The notes under the pieces: model-generated | The model's input: only the letters and a program-made list of their open reading frames with translations | The model's database searches: none | Told to the model about the DNA's origin: nothing | Shown here: positions 58,801 to 64,000 of the stretch, piece after piece | How the letters are laid out: each line of letters starts with the position of its first letter | Numbering within the stretch: position 1 is the stretch's first letter | NCBI GenBank assembly: GCA_028564925.1 | Contig: CM053029.1 | Location: forward strand, 427,714,803-427,778,802 | Direction of reading: 5' to 3' | DNA from: Lithobates sylvaticus | Lineage: Eukaryota; Chordata; Amphibia; Anura; Ranidae | Length of the DNA stretch: 64,000 bases | Translations under genes and position numbers: made by a program

Positions 58801-59299
58801 AAATATGAGAAGTAACCCATAGCAACCACAACTTACCTTTCGCAGGTTTGACTCCATTAAACTGCTACATTAGTTACTATGGGTTAATAACCAGCACCAA
58901 GCCCTGCTCCTCTATTTTTTTTTTTTTAAGAAAAGAGAATTAAAAAGCTTGCACATGGAAATAAACTCTAATGTCTTTTTGTACTGCCAACATAATTTTT
59001 AAAGGCTACACAGTGGGCAGACAATCCTCTGACTAAGCTGAAGAATTCAGCTGAAATGCTTAAGTTGGCCTATTCCAGGGCACATGTAAATCAAAATCTA
59101 GTGCATTAACCACAGCAAGCAAAATATGTTGCTGGTCACAGAATATTCATCAGAAGCATCTTACCTTTATGTCATATATTCTAATGAAGTAAGATCTCTG
59201 TGGATTGTCCTTTACCAGGCACACTACTCCACAACATTTCTTTAACCATGAGGAATTGCGATCCGAGACAAAAAGTTGTACAACAGCTGAGTTAATAGT
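25814..59299 (-). CDS. WASL: WASL (neural Wiskott-Aldrich syndrome protein, N-WASP), exons 2-11
   Basis: Cytoplasmic actin nucleation-promoting factor. It links Cdc42 and PIP2 to the Arp2/3 complex, driving branched actin assembly in endocytosis, membrane protrusion and vesicle movement. Ten coding exons total 1419 bases (472 residues plus stop), all with GT/AG boundaries and matching phases. Domain order: WH1, basic region, CRIB/GBD, polyproline, two WH2 motifs, central helix, acidic tail ending DDDEWED. Human N-WASP has 505 residues; adding the unseen first exon (~38) gives a normal length. I searched 59300-64000 for the exon with the LLTPQENE-type start and did not find it, so it probably lies to the right. 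Intron 1 therefore exceeds 4.7 kb. The reading frame is undamaged and the gene looks functional. Confidence 0.97.
26100..26330. repeat. Interspersed repeat (atagatggat family)
   Basis: Contains gattcgatccatctatggg, then a hairpin gttgtactaaag/cttcagtacaac (tgacttt spacing) and a gccgctaacagtaatca run. A diverged relative lies at 59440-59665. Limits and superfamily are uncertain. Confidence 0.5.
26378..26601. mobile_element. MITE with gttaaagcgg ends
   Basis: 224 bp with terminal inverted repeats gttaaagcggaagtaaaccc and gggtttacttacactttaac. Related ends (ttaaagtggt...) occur at 39675, 45597, 48455 and 56221. Non-coding. Confidence 0.7.
29108..29219 (-). CDS. WASL: WASL exon 10 (central amphipathic helix)
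   Basis: 112 bp. A variable lead ([17 protein letters not shown]) precedes the conserved [20 protein letters not shown], the C region that contacts Arp2/3 and the GBD. Compared with human VADGQESTPPTP the lead is rearranged, so the exact acceptor deserves a check; tctag with phase 0 fits the upstream donor. Confidence 0.94.
29511..30052 (-). CDS. WASL: WASL exon 9 (polyproline region and two WH2 motifs)
   Basis: 542 bp, 180 codons plus the split Ala. The first ~125 residues are proline-rich, with repeated [16 protein letters not shown] and NR spacers, the binding site for profilin and SH3 proteins such as Nck and Grb2. Two actin-binding WH2 motifs follow: [16 protein letters not shown] and [15 protein letters not shown]. 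The paired WH2 motifs distinguish N-WASP from WASP, which has one. Donor gtaag at 29506-29510. Confidence 0.97.
31661..32250. mobile_element. Tc1-like deletion derivative with foreign patches
   Basis: Ends caaccccatttctaaaaaat and attgggaattggggttg-type complement, bounded by TA on both sides (31659-31660 and 32251-32252). The interior keeps a short transposase stretch (gccaaaccacatactgcatc), broken by two GC-richer patches (about 31801-31890 and 31983-32058) that look like another frog repeat (tgtacttttacgtcggcaga). Same family as 55644-58025. Confidence 0.8.
32672..32786. mobile_element. hAT-like foldback MITE, right end cut
   Basis: Starts cagggatatgcaatta. The arms contain ctccagctgttg and caacagctggag around an actacaagtcccatgatgc core. 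The right terminal ~9 bp and a target duplication are not seen. Confidence 0.6.
34844..34979. mobile_element. hAT-like foldback MITE with exact 8-bp duplication
   Basis: 136 bp, almost fully palindromic: left arm cagtgatggcgaaccttggc, right arm its complement with one change. It is flanked by ctctagac on both sides (34836-34843 and 34980-34987). The clean duplication supports hAT and a fairly recent insertion. Confidence 0.88.
35239..35392 (-). CDS. WASL: WASL exon 8 (GTPase-binding/autoinhibitory domain)
   Basis: 154 bp, 51 codons plus one base. Encodes [20 protein letters not shown] and the [11 protein letters not shown] block, ending ELRRQ. This segment folds back on the C-terminal central helix to keep the protein inactive. 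The Tyr in VIYDFIEK corresponds to the regulatory tyrosine (Tyr256 in mammals) phosphorylated by Src-family kinases. Very highly conserved. Confidence 0.97.
35393..35754 (-). other. WASL: WASL intron 7
   Basis: 362 bp, AT-rich, with no repeat recognised. Confidence 0.7.
35755..35797 (-). CDS. WASL: WASL exon 7 (CRIB motif, second half)
   Basis: 43 bp, completing the CRIB with [14 protein letters not shown], including the two His and the HVGW core. Identical in pattern to human apart from the last residues. The intron to exon 8 is only 362 bp. Confidence 0.95.
36467..36857. mobile_element. MITE (tgccgcgtacacac family) inside the outer Tc1
   Basis: Left end tgccgcgtacacactatcgg; right end tgtgtgtacgtggca followed by TTA. 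The middle half-sites (cgacgcatgctcgg) are shared with 11421-11802. Inserted near the second catalytic-Asp region of the host transposon. Confidence 0.8.
37107..38623 (-). mobile_element. Inner Tc1-like transposon, nearly full length
   Basis: 1517 bp with matching ends cagttgtgctcataagttta / aacgtataagcacaactg and TA on each side (37105-37106 and 38624-38625). Minus-strand transposase pieces include [18 protein letters not shown] and [19 protein letters not shown]. The frame is broken in a few places, but the structure is complete end to end, making it younger than its host. Confidence 0.9.
39675..39968. mobile_element. MITE with ttaaagtggtg ends
   Basis: Left ttaaagtggtgtttaagcc; right cgggtggtactccgctttaa. 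Contains an inverted pair, gtcagcagctacaaatg and its complement gtagctgctgac. Non-coding. Confidence 0.6.
39969..40506. mobile_element. MITE with ~75-bp inverted ends
   Basis: Left end aacccaaatataatat followed by gcggcttaccattca and ggtggctgcattt; the right end is the complement (aattggtaagctgcaatag, ttttgggtttaa). A related piece lies inverted at 41983-42240. Non-coding. Confidence 0.65.
40859..41201. mobile_element. PIF/Harbinger-like MITE
   Basis: Ends ggcccctttcatagggg and gtgtgaaagggccc. TTA precedes the left end. The interior has internal palindromes around gatcggatgaaaacgg. Related to 46241-46630. Confidence 0.65.
41983..42240. repeat. Fragment related to 39969-40506, opposite orientation
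   Basis: Shares ctggtgatctg/cagatcaccag, tattagtttcc-type runs and ggtaagctgcaa with the MITE 1.8 kb to the left, inverted. Confidence 0.6.
42406..42568 (-). CDS. WASL: WASL exon 6 (basic region and start of CRIB)
   Basis: 163 bp. Encodes [12 protein letters not shown], a more variable linker, then [19 protein letters not shown] and TPSNF. The lysine-rich stretch is the PIP2-binding basic region, and ADIGTPSNF opens the CRIB motif that binds active Cdc42. The last two bases (CA) join G of exon 7 to give Gln. Confidence 0.96.
42765..43184. mobile_element. PIF/Harbinger-like MITE, cccctttcacact family
   Basis: 420 bp. Ends ggcccctttcacactgg and ccagtgtgaaaccggcc; TTA on both sides (42762-42764 and 43185-43187). 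The best-preserved copy of the family in the window, with internal pairs agcgctaaaaatagcgc and ctttcacactggag. TTA target and G-rich ends fit PIF/Harbinger. Confidence 0.88.
43873..44145. mobile_element. MITE, gtccttgttcccacc ends
   Basis: Left gtccttgttcccacc preceded by TTA; right ggtgtgaaccagggc. AT-rich interior with gcgatttg/caaatcgc pairs. Confidence 0.6.
44343..44714. mobile_element. PIF/Harbinger-like MITE, ggcccggttcccac ends
   Basis: Left ggcccggttcccactgg preceded by TAA; right gtgaacaaggcc followed by TTA. Non-coding interior with aagcatttgctttgc-type runs. Confidence 0.6.
44718..44938. mobile_element. Short inverted-repeat element
   Basis: Ends acaagccatagacgagtc and gacttgtctatgggctgct are complementary with few differences. 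It abuts the previous MITE. Confidence 0.55.
45064..45087 (-). CDS. WASL: WASL exon 5 (24-bp micro-exon)
   Basis: Only 24 bp, encoding DKKRDPPNG together with split codons on both sides. Human has EKRRDPPNG in an exon of the same size. Such a small exon is easy to miss in automatic annotation. Acceptor tgcag and donor gtaagc are good. Confidence 0.93.
45597..46074. mobile_element. MITE with aaagtggtt ends
   Basis: Left tgtaaagtggttctaaagg; right agaatcactttaaa. An inverted pair around taaatgcat (45630-45660) lies near the left end. Moderately GC-rich interior. Confidence 0.55.
46241..46630. mobile_element. PIF/Harbinger-like MITE with perfect 16-bp ends
   Basis: 390 bp. gggctctttcacacgg and its exact complement ccgtgtgaaagagccc; TTA on both sides (46238-46240 and 46631-46633). 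The interior is full of cggatc/gatccg and gtccgtc/gacggac palindromes. Looks young. Confidence 0.9.
47633..48036. mobile_element. PIF/Harbinger-like MITE, ggcttaatgtacac ends
   Basis: Left ggcttaatgtacacag, right gcatacatgaagcc, TAA on both sides (47630-47632 and 48037-48039). The interior has repeated aaacg motifs, as in 7837-8205. Confidence 0.7.
48455..48777. mobile_element. MITE with ttaaagtggag ends
   Basis: Left ttaaagtggagtttcaccc; right taacactttaag. Near the left end, gtcagcagctac and gtagctgctgac form a hairpin also seen in 39675-39968. Confidence 0.6.
49962..50765 (+). mobile_element. CCACTT-family element flanked by TTAA (first of a chain)
   Basis: Starts ccatttcagccccgg after TTAA (49958-49961). 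It contains agagctttcttttggtgg, the cactgattactgtg run and ggggttaacactaggg, and ends gtagggaagg before TTAA (50766-50769). No coding sequence. Confidence 0.65.
50770..51866. mobile_element. TTAA-flanked element with ccacttc ends (second of a chain)
   Basis: 1097 bp. Starts ccacttccggatcg after TTAA (50766-50769) and ends ggtccttaagtgg before TTAA (51867-51870). Internal palindromes ctagctaccataac and gagatctgaggtc/gaccccagatctc. No transposase. TTAA targets are used by piggyBac and Kolobok transposons; which applies is not known. Confidence 0.7.
52172..52268 (-). CDS. WASL: WASL exon 4 (WH1 domain, end)
   Basis: 97 bp, 32 codons plus one base. Encodes [19 protein letters not shown] and [12 protein letters not shown], the C-terminal helix of WH1. 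The leftover G joins AT of the next exon to make Asp. Donor gtaat is slightly off consensus; acceptor is tgcag. Confidence 0.95.
52341..54003 (+). mobile_element. Tc1-like transposon (third family) interrupted by a repeat
   Basis: Ends gcattcataaagtattcag and ctgaatactttatgaatgc. The right part (53334-54000) reads plus-strand transposase sequence: the catalytic-Asp block (gacaaggatcccaagcac) and ttaaaccctattgaacatct, i.e. the NPIEH block. The left part is only the terminal ~70 bp; the middle is replaced by a CCACTT-family repeat. Frame broken. Confidence 0.85.
52412..53330 (+). repeat. CCACTT-family repeat nested in the Tc1-like element
   Basis: Begins after TTAA (52408-52411) with ccacttaacacgttcctgcc and contains ggagctttctttcggtgg. 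The right part (ggcctaaactcatgaag) seems to belong to a second, inverted piece. The right terminus is not typical, so rearrangement is likely. Confidence 0.6.
54690..55170 (+). repeat. CCACTT-family fragment
   Basis: Contains ttgctttaactggcaattgc, gagctttattttgggta, a TA microsatellite (about 54848-54868), agcgtctacaaaat and ggggttaacactaggg. Both ends are missing. Confidence 0.65.
55196..55350. repeat. GGA/GAG microsatellite
   Basis: About 150 bp of GGA repeats with small interruptions. It keeps frames open on both strands (poly-Glu/Gly, poly-Pro/Ser), which are not genes. Confidence 0.95.
56221..56690. mobile_element. MITE with tttaaagcggttg ends
   Basis: Terminal repeats tttaaagcggttgtataccc and gggtatacaaccactttaaa. 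Contains two perfect hairpins (56300-56339 with 18-bp arms; 56618-56655 with 16-bp arms). Non-coding. Confidence 0.82.
56956..57552 (+). mobile_element. 5'-truncated LINE (L1-like) 3' end
   Basis: 597 bp flanked by an exact 14-bp duplication, aaaagcctgcatct (56942-56955 and 57553-57566). It ends gtaataaaaacgtttgtaaacg, an A-rich tail with aataaa. The duplication length and tail indicate target-primed reverse transcription. Only the 3' untranslated region and perhaps the last codons are present, so the L1 assignment is inference. Confidence 0.7.
58100..58186 (-). CDS. WASL: WASL exon 3 (WH1 domain, middle)
   Basis: 87 bp, 29 codons, phase 0. Encodes [20 protein letters not shown] and a SYFHTF block, matching human [26 protein letters not shown] closely. 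Upstream in the sense strand lies a long C-run then T-run (58318 to 58212). Downstream, remnants of a Tc1-like element come within about 75 bp of the donor. Confidence 0.96.
58187..59164 (-). other. WASL: WASL intron 2 with C-run/T-run before exon 3
   Basis: 978 bp. In the sense strand, an almost pure C tract (58318 to 58227) followed by a T tract (58226 to 58212) lies 26-132 nt upstream of exon 3. The rest is unremarkable. Confidence 0.75.
59165..59299 (-). CDS. WASL: WASL exon 2 (WH1 domain, first part in window)
   Basis: 135 bp, 45 codons, phase 0 at both ends. It encodes the start of the WH1/EVH1 fold: [34 protein letters not shown], ending IYDIK. WH1 binds WIP-family proteins, which stabilise N-WASP and hold it inactive. 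The conserved [13 protein letters not shown] block is nearly identical to human. Acceptor tgtag at 59300-59304 (complement) and donor gtaag at 59160-59164. Confidence 0.96.
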
Positions 59300-60256
59300 C
59301 TACAAAAGGAAAAAAAAAAAAATAAGGATCAACATATGGCAAATCAGTAATGCACATGACTTTCTCCTTAAATTAGTATGGTATGAGTAAAAGTATGGTG
59401 CTGAAGAGGAATATAGTGATGAAAGTCATTAAAGACAGCCATAGATTGTTCAAATCTTGCCCCATGTATAGGCAGGCTGAATGTACAGAAGTTGTTCGAT
59501 AGATCAACTTGAGTACAGCCAGCCTGTCAGATTTTACATGCAATTATTGCTAACAGCTAAAGCCGCTACCAGTAATCACTGTGCAACTTCCCCCGTCGGG
59601 AGAACACAGGAGGGATTCCCCCATCACAGTGTTCATGGGGAAATTTATCCATATTTGGCCGGCCTAAGACTCATTTCTAATTCTTTGCAAAAAAAATAAA
59701 AAATTTAATAATTATCAGTTCAGTATGAGAAACTTTTCAAACTACATGTCTAAGCCCACCCATTCCAAAGGCCTAGCACTAAATAACCCATCATATTAGA
59801 TATTAGGTGGGTGGTGCTTGTGCATAAAGTAAATCATCTGCAACATCAATAAAAGGGAAAAAAAGAAAGACCACGACAACCTAAAGATGTTGGAATTTCC
59901 AATGCATCGTGGTTTGTGAATCGAGGAGGAGCAATTGAATGTCACGATCTCCACCTCCTATTCACAGAACACAATGCATTATGGGAGAATAGTAATACAC
60001 CTAATAAGGGTGAATGGCGTATAGTACAGAAGGGGGCAGGCAAGCAGTGCAACTTTGCTCAGGGCATTATCCATCAGTTATGAAGGAGGCACCAGGTAAT
60101 GGGATACGCACGATTCTGGATAAAATGAGAAATCACAACTTTTTTTGCTTAGAATAAAGATCACGATTCTCAGCATATCATTATTCATCTTTCACGTTCT
60201 ACAAAAAAAAAAAAAAAAAAAATGGGCTAACTTTACTGTAAAGTTTTTTTAATTAA

Positions 60257-60449
60257 CTACTTCAGATCCACACTATAGCCAAATGATGGCTACAGTGTGA
60301 CATAAAATATTGCAACGATCTCCATTTTATTCTCTATGGTCTCTGCTAAATAAAATATGTTTGGGGCTTTTAAGTCATTTTCTAACAAAACAATACAGAT
60401 TTTAACCCGCAAGCAACAAGTGTTAAAAAAAGGTTTAGTCTTTAAGTGG
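60257..60449. mobile_element. Short TTAA-flanked element, rearranged
   Basis: 193 bp between TTAA at 60253-60256 and 60450-60453. Starts ctacttcagatccacac, ends tagtctttaagtgg. The right part matches the right end of 50770-51866 (tattgcaacga, ccattttattct). Sequence left of it (60210-60250) also matches that element's interior, implying a chimeric structure. Confidence 0.55.
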
Positions 60450-61449
60450 TTAAACTGATCTCATTCACAGACTGAAGTTCATTCCTATGATCTAAAATAA
60501 TCGAAAGATACATTGTGTCCATTTATAGCTGTGGCTGGGGTTTTTTTTTTTTTTTTTGACAGCTGAGCAGAGAATGGCTCGGCACTTGTTTAACATGAAT
60601 CGAGGAAATGCTGTATTAAGATCGTGAGAGGGGGAGTTGAATCGCATTTACTATTTTTTAAACGATTATTCGTGCAGCTCTAATAAATGTGTTTGGGAAA
60701 ATAATTCAACTGCAGCTTTAAACACACTAGACCTTTGGCAATTAAGCAAAATGGCCAATTTAGGCCTGCACACATGAACATAGCAAATCATAATGGTGTT
60801 TTGGTGTGAGGCATTTGACCCAGAAGAAGTACAAGAGTGTCACTGGCTAGGGTTAATATGCAGGCATGCAGAAACCATACAAATGGAAGATAGTCAAGTG
60901 TAGGAAGACTTTACATAATCTCCAGGCTTGTCCCACTTCAACAACTGAATATTATACAAAACCCACATACAAAATACCATGGCACTGTTTTGATATTGTA
61001 GAAGAGCACATCAAATGAATAGTTCATTCATTATTCCTTTTACAATGTACGTACCACAAATTTACAAGTAAATGCCAAAGTAAAGTTCACAACAACTCCA
61101 AGTAATTAAGATGAAGTTTAAAAGCATTTAAATCTAATATTTTTTACTTTCTGCTATAAAACATATGCAAAAAAAAAATGTTTTTTTTCAATTAAAGGTC
61201 TTCATAAATTTTGGCCAAAATGTATTCTGCTACATGTTTTTGATGTAAAATACGTGCCTAACTATGTGTAATGTGTGTACAGTGTGCTACTTTTACAGGT
61301 TTTTTTGATCCCCGTTTTGCAGGGGTGAAAAAGTGATCGATCGTTCCATTTGTACAGAGCTCTGTGTTTACCAATAGAAGAGCTCTGGGCTGTGATTGCA
61401 CACAGCTGGTCAACAGGTAGGTTCCAGACATGAATCATTGACTGGGACT

Positions 61450-61970
61450 TGCCAACAGGCTCCCGCTGTGTAGCAGCCCTGAGTGCCCCAGAAGTCCGTT
61501 GTGACGAAACATGTAGAGAAAAGCAACGTGCTTGCGTCATCACGCCAAAAAACGGAAGTGATAGTAAACACCATCTTTGTGAGCTGGGAAGTTTGTTATG
61601 ACTGTACAATCCGATTTTATATATTGTGATATTTTTAATACAAGGTTTTTAAAAGGGTTTTATATTATATGGTTCGTACATCTCTCTTGTACGCCCACTA
61701 ATCGGGGATTGAGAATAGACTGGAGTTCCCAGAATTCCACTCACGCATGTGGAGGGTTTGGAGGACTAAATGCGCAACAGCTTGTTTGACCTTTCTTTCA
61801 TAAGGTGGTCCCCATTTTCTGGTAAGAGTATACCAGATTCCAATTGGTGGTGGTGGCTTTTCTCAGGAGGTGAGTTTGATTTACCAAGTTTGTCAATGAT
61901 CACATACAAGTTTCTTCTTCACTCAAGAACTATATTTGCGTTTGCGCTTTTTCACTTGGAGCTCTTGCAC
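61450..61970. mobile_element. Possible Penelope-like terminal region
   Basis: Contains agaagtccgttgtgacgaaac, a weak half of a hammerhead-like core, and ggtaagagtata shared with about 15281. No coding sequence. Weak call. Confidence 0.3.
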
Positions 61971-62015
61971 ACTGCAGCTCAAAAAAAAAAAAAAAAAAAA
62001 AAAAAAGCTTTTCTC

Positions 62016-62336
62016 AGGTGGCGGTAAAGCAGCGCTATATTTAGGGGTTAAACCCCCCTCAAAGCGCCGCTGCAGCGCCGCTTTGCCGGCGGTATTACTG
62101 CGGTATCCCCGTGGTGTCCCATTGATTTCAATGGGTAGGAGCGGTGAATACACCGCTCCAAAGATGCTGCTAGCATGACTTTTTTTTTACCGTCCTGCTA
62201 GCGCACCGCTCCAGTGTGAAAGCCGGAGGGCTTTCACACTGGAGTTAAAGGACCCGCTTTTTTCAGGAGCTATACAAAACAGGCGCCATTTTTAGCGCCG
62301 TAGCTCCTAAAAAAAGCCCCAGTGTGAAAGCACCCT
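62016..62336. mobile_element. PIF/Harbinger-like MITE, left end missing
   Basis: Begins inside the element (ggcggtaaagcagcgctata) after an A-run and ends ccccagtgtgaaagcaccc, followed by TTA. It shares the cccctttcacact-family interior, including the gtgaaagccggagggctttc hairpin. Confidence 0.75.
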
Positions 62337-64000
62337 TACAGGCATTTGAGCTTTTATTTTCAACTTGAAGAAGCTTGTGCCTTTTTGCATCTTTTTTTTT
62401 TTTTATTGAGCTTCTTTGAGCAGAAGGATTTTTTTTCCCACAGACCCTCCCTATTTTTTTGCGCGCTTACGAACTTTTACACACTTTGTTGTGCTTTTTG
62501 GGCACTTGGGCGTCTTTCCTGCTTGAAAGTGCCTCTCAAAAACACGAGTTTGGTGGGGGGGTTTTTTCTGCATGTAAACTCTTGAAAGAGCCATAGTGTG
62601 CATGAACACATTGGCTAACATGGAGGGAAGTTTCCAGGCAGAGAAAAATTAGCTAAAAAAATAAATAAAAAAGCTAAAAAGCCTGTAAGAGCAGCTTCTT
62701 TGAGATGTCAGTGTGCATGAGCCCTTAAGGACAGTGTTTTAATTTGGTTTCATTTTTAGCACAGGACTTTATGTATACAAGCAATAACCTGCCTAAACCA
62801 CCATCCACAGGCAGGACAAAAAGCCTGGAAGGTTCAGATTGACACAGCGGCCAAGAGATAAACTCACACTGCGCATACTACAGTGTAAACAATGTAGAAA
62901 TCTTTGGCATTTTTGGAACAGGGCAAAGTCAGCAGGACGATGTCCTGATTAAGGTGGAGGGGAGGGGGGGGGGGGGGGGGTCACGTTAAGCTAAAAACTA
63001 GCAGATTCCTGAATCTTGATGCATCTATTGCAAATTGACGGCCAGCAGGGCTTGAACAGCATCTGCATCCGATTAGATGCAGCCACTTTTTGACCAACAA
63101 TTTTCCAGCCCACATTTGAGGGATGTTGCCAACTGATCACCTACTATGCAAATGTTATATAGTGTATGGCTAATGATAAGGAAAAAAAAGCCTTATCTTT
63201 TTGAGGAACAAGGAAGTTCTCCTTGCAGGATAAGGCCGCCAGTCCTGAGTTTCGTCACACTAAAACGATCTTAACATAAGTTAAATGAAAATCCTGTAAA
63301 GCCCGCAGGACAAAATTATCCCAAAGCAAGACAGGTGCATGAACTGGCAGAGCAACGTCAGCCATCCCCTGAACAAAAGCCTTTACAAGGAATAAGTAGC
63401 CAGTGGTTTCAGAAATAGAATGGCCAATGCCGAAACATGACTCTTCAGGGTGGACATGCTGCTCCAGCCAGAGTGGGAGGTTGGGATACTTCCATGATTT
63501 GCACCACACAAAGTAAGCCATTTAAGTGTGATGACAGATCTTGTGAGAGGTCGTTTTCATAGCTTTAAGAAGTGCAGGAATAACAGGCAGAGACCACAAC
63601 CTCTCGGGACTTGGAATTCTTACAGTCAAAGCCATCAAAGGCAGAAAATCGTGAAGCAGGGTGGAAGACTGGTCCCTTGAGACAGGAAGTCTGGTCAGTC
63701 TGAAGTGCCCATGGAGTGTATCCTGGGTGTCACAGACTGTCCTTCAAGACCAACTTGGTGCCATCAAGATCAACAGAATCCTGCTAAATTGTATGGACCA
63801 CTAAACAGTCTACACAGTGGCACAAGCCCCATGCACTTGGCCCAGAATTTGGCAAATGAACATAGTCACCACTGTCTCTTACATGGCTAAGCTGGACAAA
63901 GAAAAACATATTTTAGGAAGGCCTGTAACCTCTTGTTCACCACTTAAACATCCTTAACCAGAACTGTAAGGGGTTTATTGAGGCAGGAAATAGCTTGGGT

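Larger units (their letters stand above)
59300..64000 (-). other. WASL: WASL intron 1 (partial)
   Basis: At least 4.7 kb. Contains a relative of 26100-26330 at about 59440-59665, a rearranged TTAA element (60257-60449), a CCACTT-family scrap near 61130-61260, possible Penelope-like end sequence (61450-61970) and a MITE (62016-62336). Fragmentary MITE ends lie at 62590-62724 and a G-run near 62966. From 62980 to 64000 I recognise nothing. Confidence 0.6.

Noticed and set aside
61480-61530. Third hammerhead-like motif
   Set aside because: Only agaagtc...gacgaaac is present; the outer stem and first core half are not convincing.
63255-63521. 88-codon minus-strand frame in WASL intron 1
   Set aside because: Composition is not obviously random, but no family is recognisable and no splice or promoter context was found.
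59300-64000. WASL exon 1 within the window
   Set aside because: No minus-strand frame carries the expected LLTPQENE-type sequence with a donor site; it must lie beyond 64000.

Overview
The window comes from a large, transposon-crowded vertebrate genome, most likely an anuran amphibian. The evidence is one vertebrate gene with Xenopus- and human-like exons, several Tc1-like transposon families, a Penelope-like retroelement, hAT pairs, and dense short inverted-repeat elements of types I associate with ranid frogs. The species call is inference; no search was run.

The only host gene I can support is WASL (N-WASP), on the minus strand. Ten coding exons lie between 59299 and 25814. They correspond to human exons 2 to 11: the WH1 domain (three exons), a nine-residue linker exon, the basic and CRIB region (two exons), the GBD exon, a large proline-rich plus double-WH2 exon, the central helix exon and the acidic tail. 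All boundaries have GT/AG and all phases agree, giving 1419 coding bases (472 residues plus stop). The first exon, about 38 residues, is not seen and probably lies beyond 64000. The 3' UTR runs leftward from 25813.

Layout: 1-23500 is intergenic and almost all mobile DNA. It holds a foldback element with a Tc1 remnant in its loop, a LINE tail, minisatellites, two copies of an abundant element starting CCACTT, a long inverted repeat near 6.6 kb, PIF/Harbinger-like MITEs, a degraded Penelope-like element (16.9-18.3 kb) followed by a hammerhead-like motif, a Tc1-like element (19.6-20.8 kb) and two hAT elements inserted end to end (21.5-22.7 kb). From 23.5 to 25.8 kb the sequence is mostly unique and contains the WASL 3' end. 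From 25.8 to 64 kb, WASL introns carry many insertions: a triple nest at 36.0-39.4 kb, two TTAA-flanked elements sharing a site at 50.0-51.9 kb, a Tc1-like element holding another repeat at 52.3-54.0 kb, and a Tc1-like element holding a MITE and a LINE at 55.6-58.0 kb.

The most interesting signals are structural: chained insertions that re-use a duplicated target site, hammerhead-like cores tied to Penelope-type sequence, an abundant element family with 4-bp flanking duplications that carries different minisatellites in different copies, and a shared MITE/Tc1 joint found at two loci. No new protein-coding system was found.
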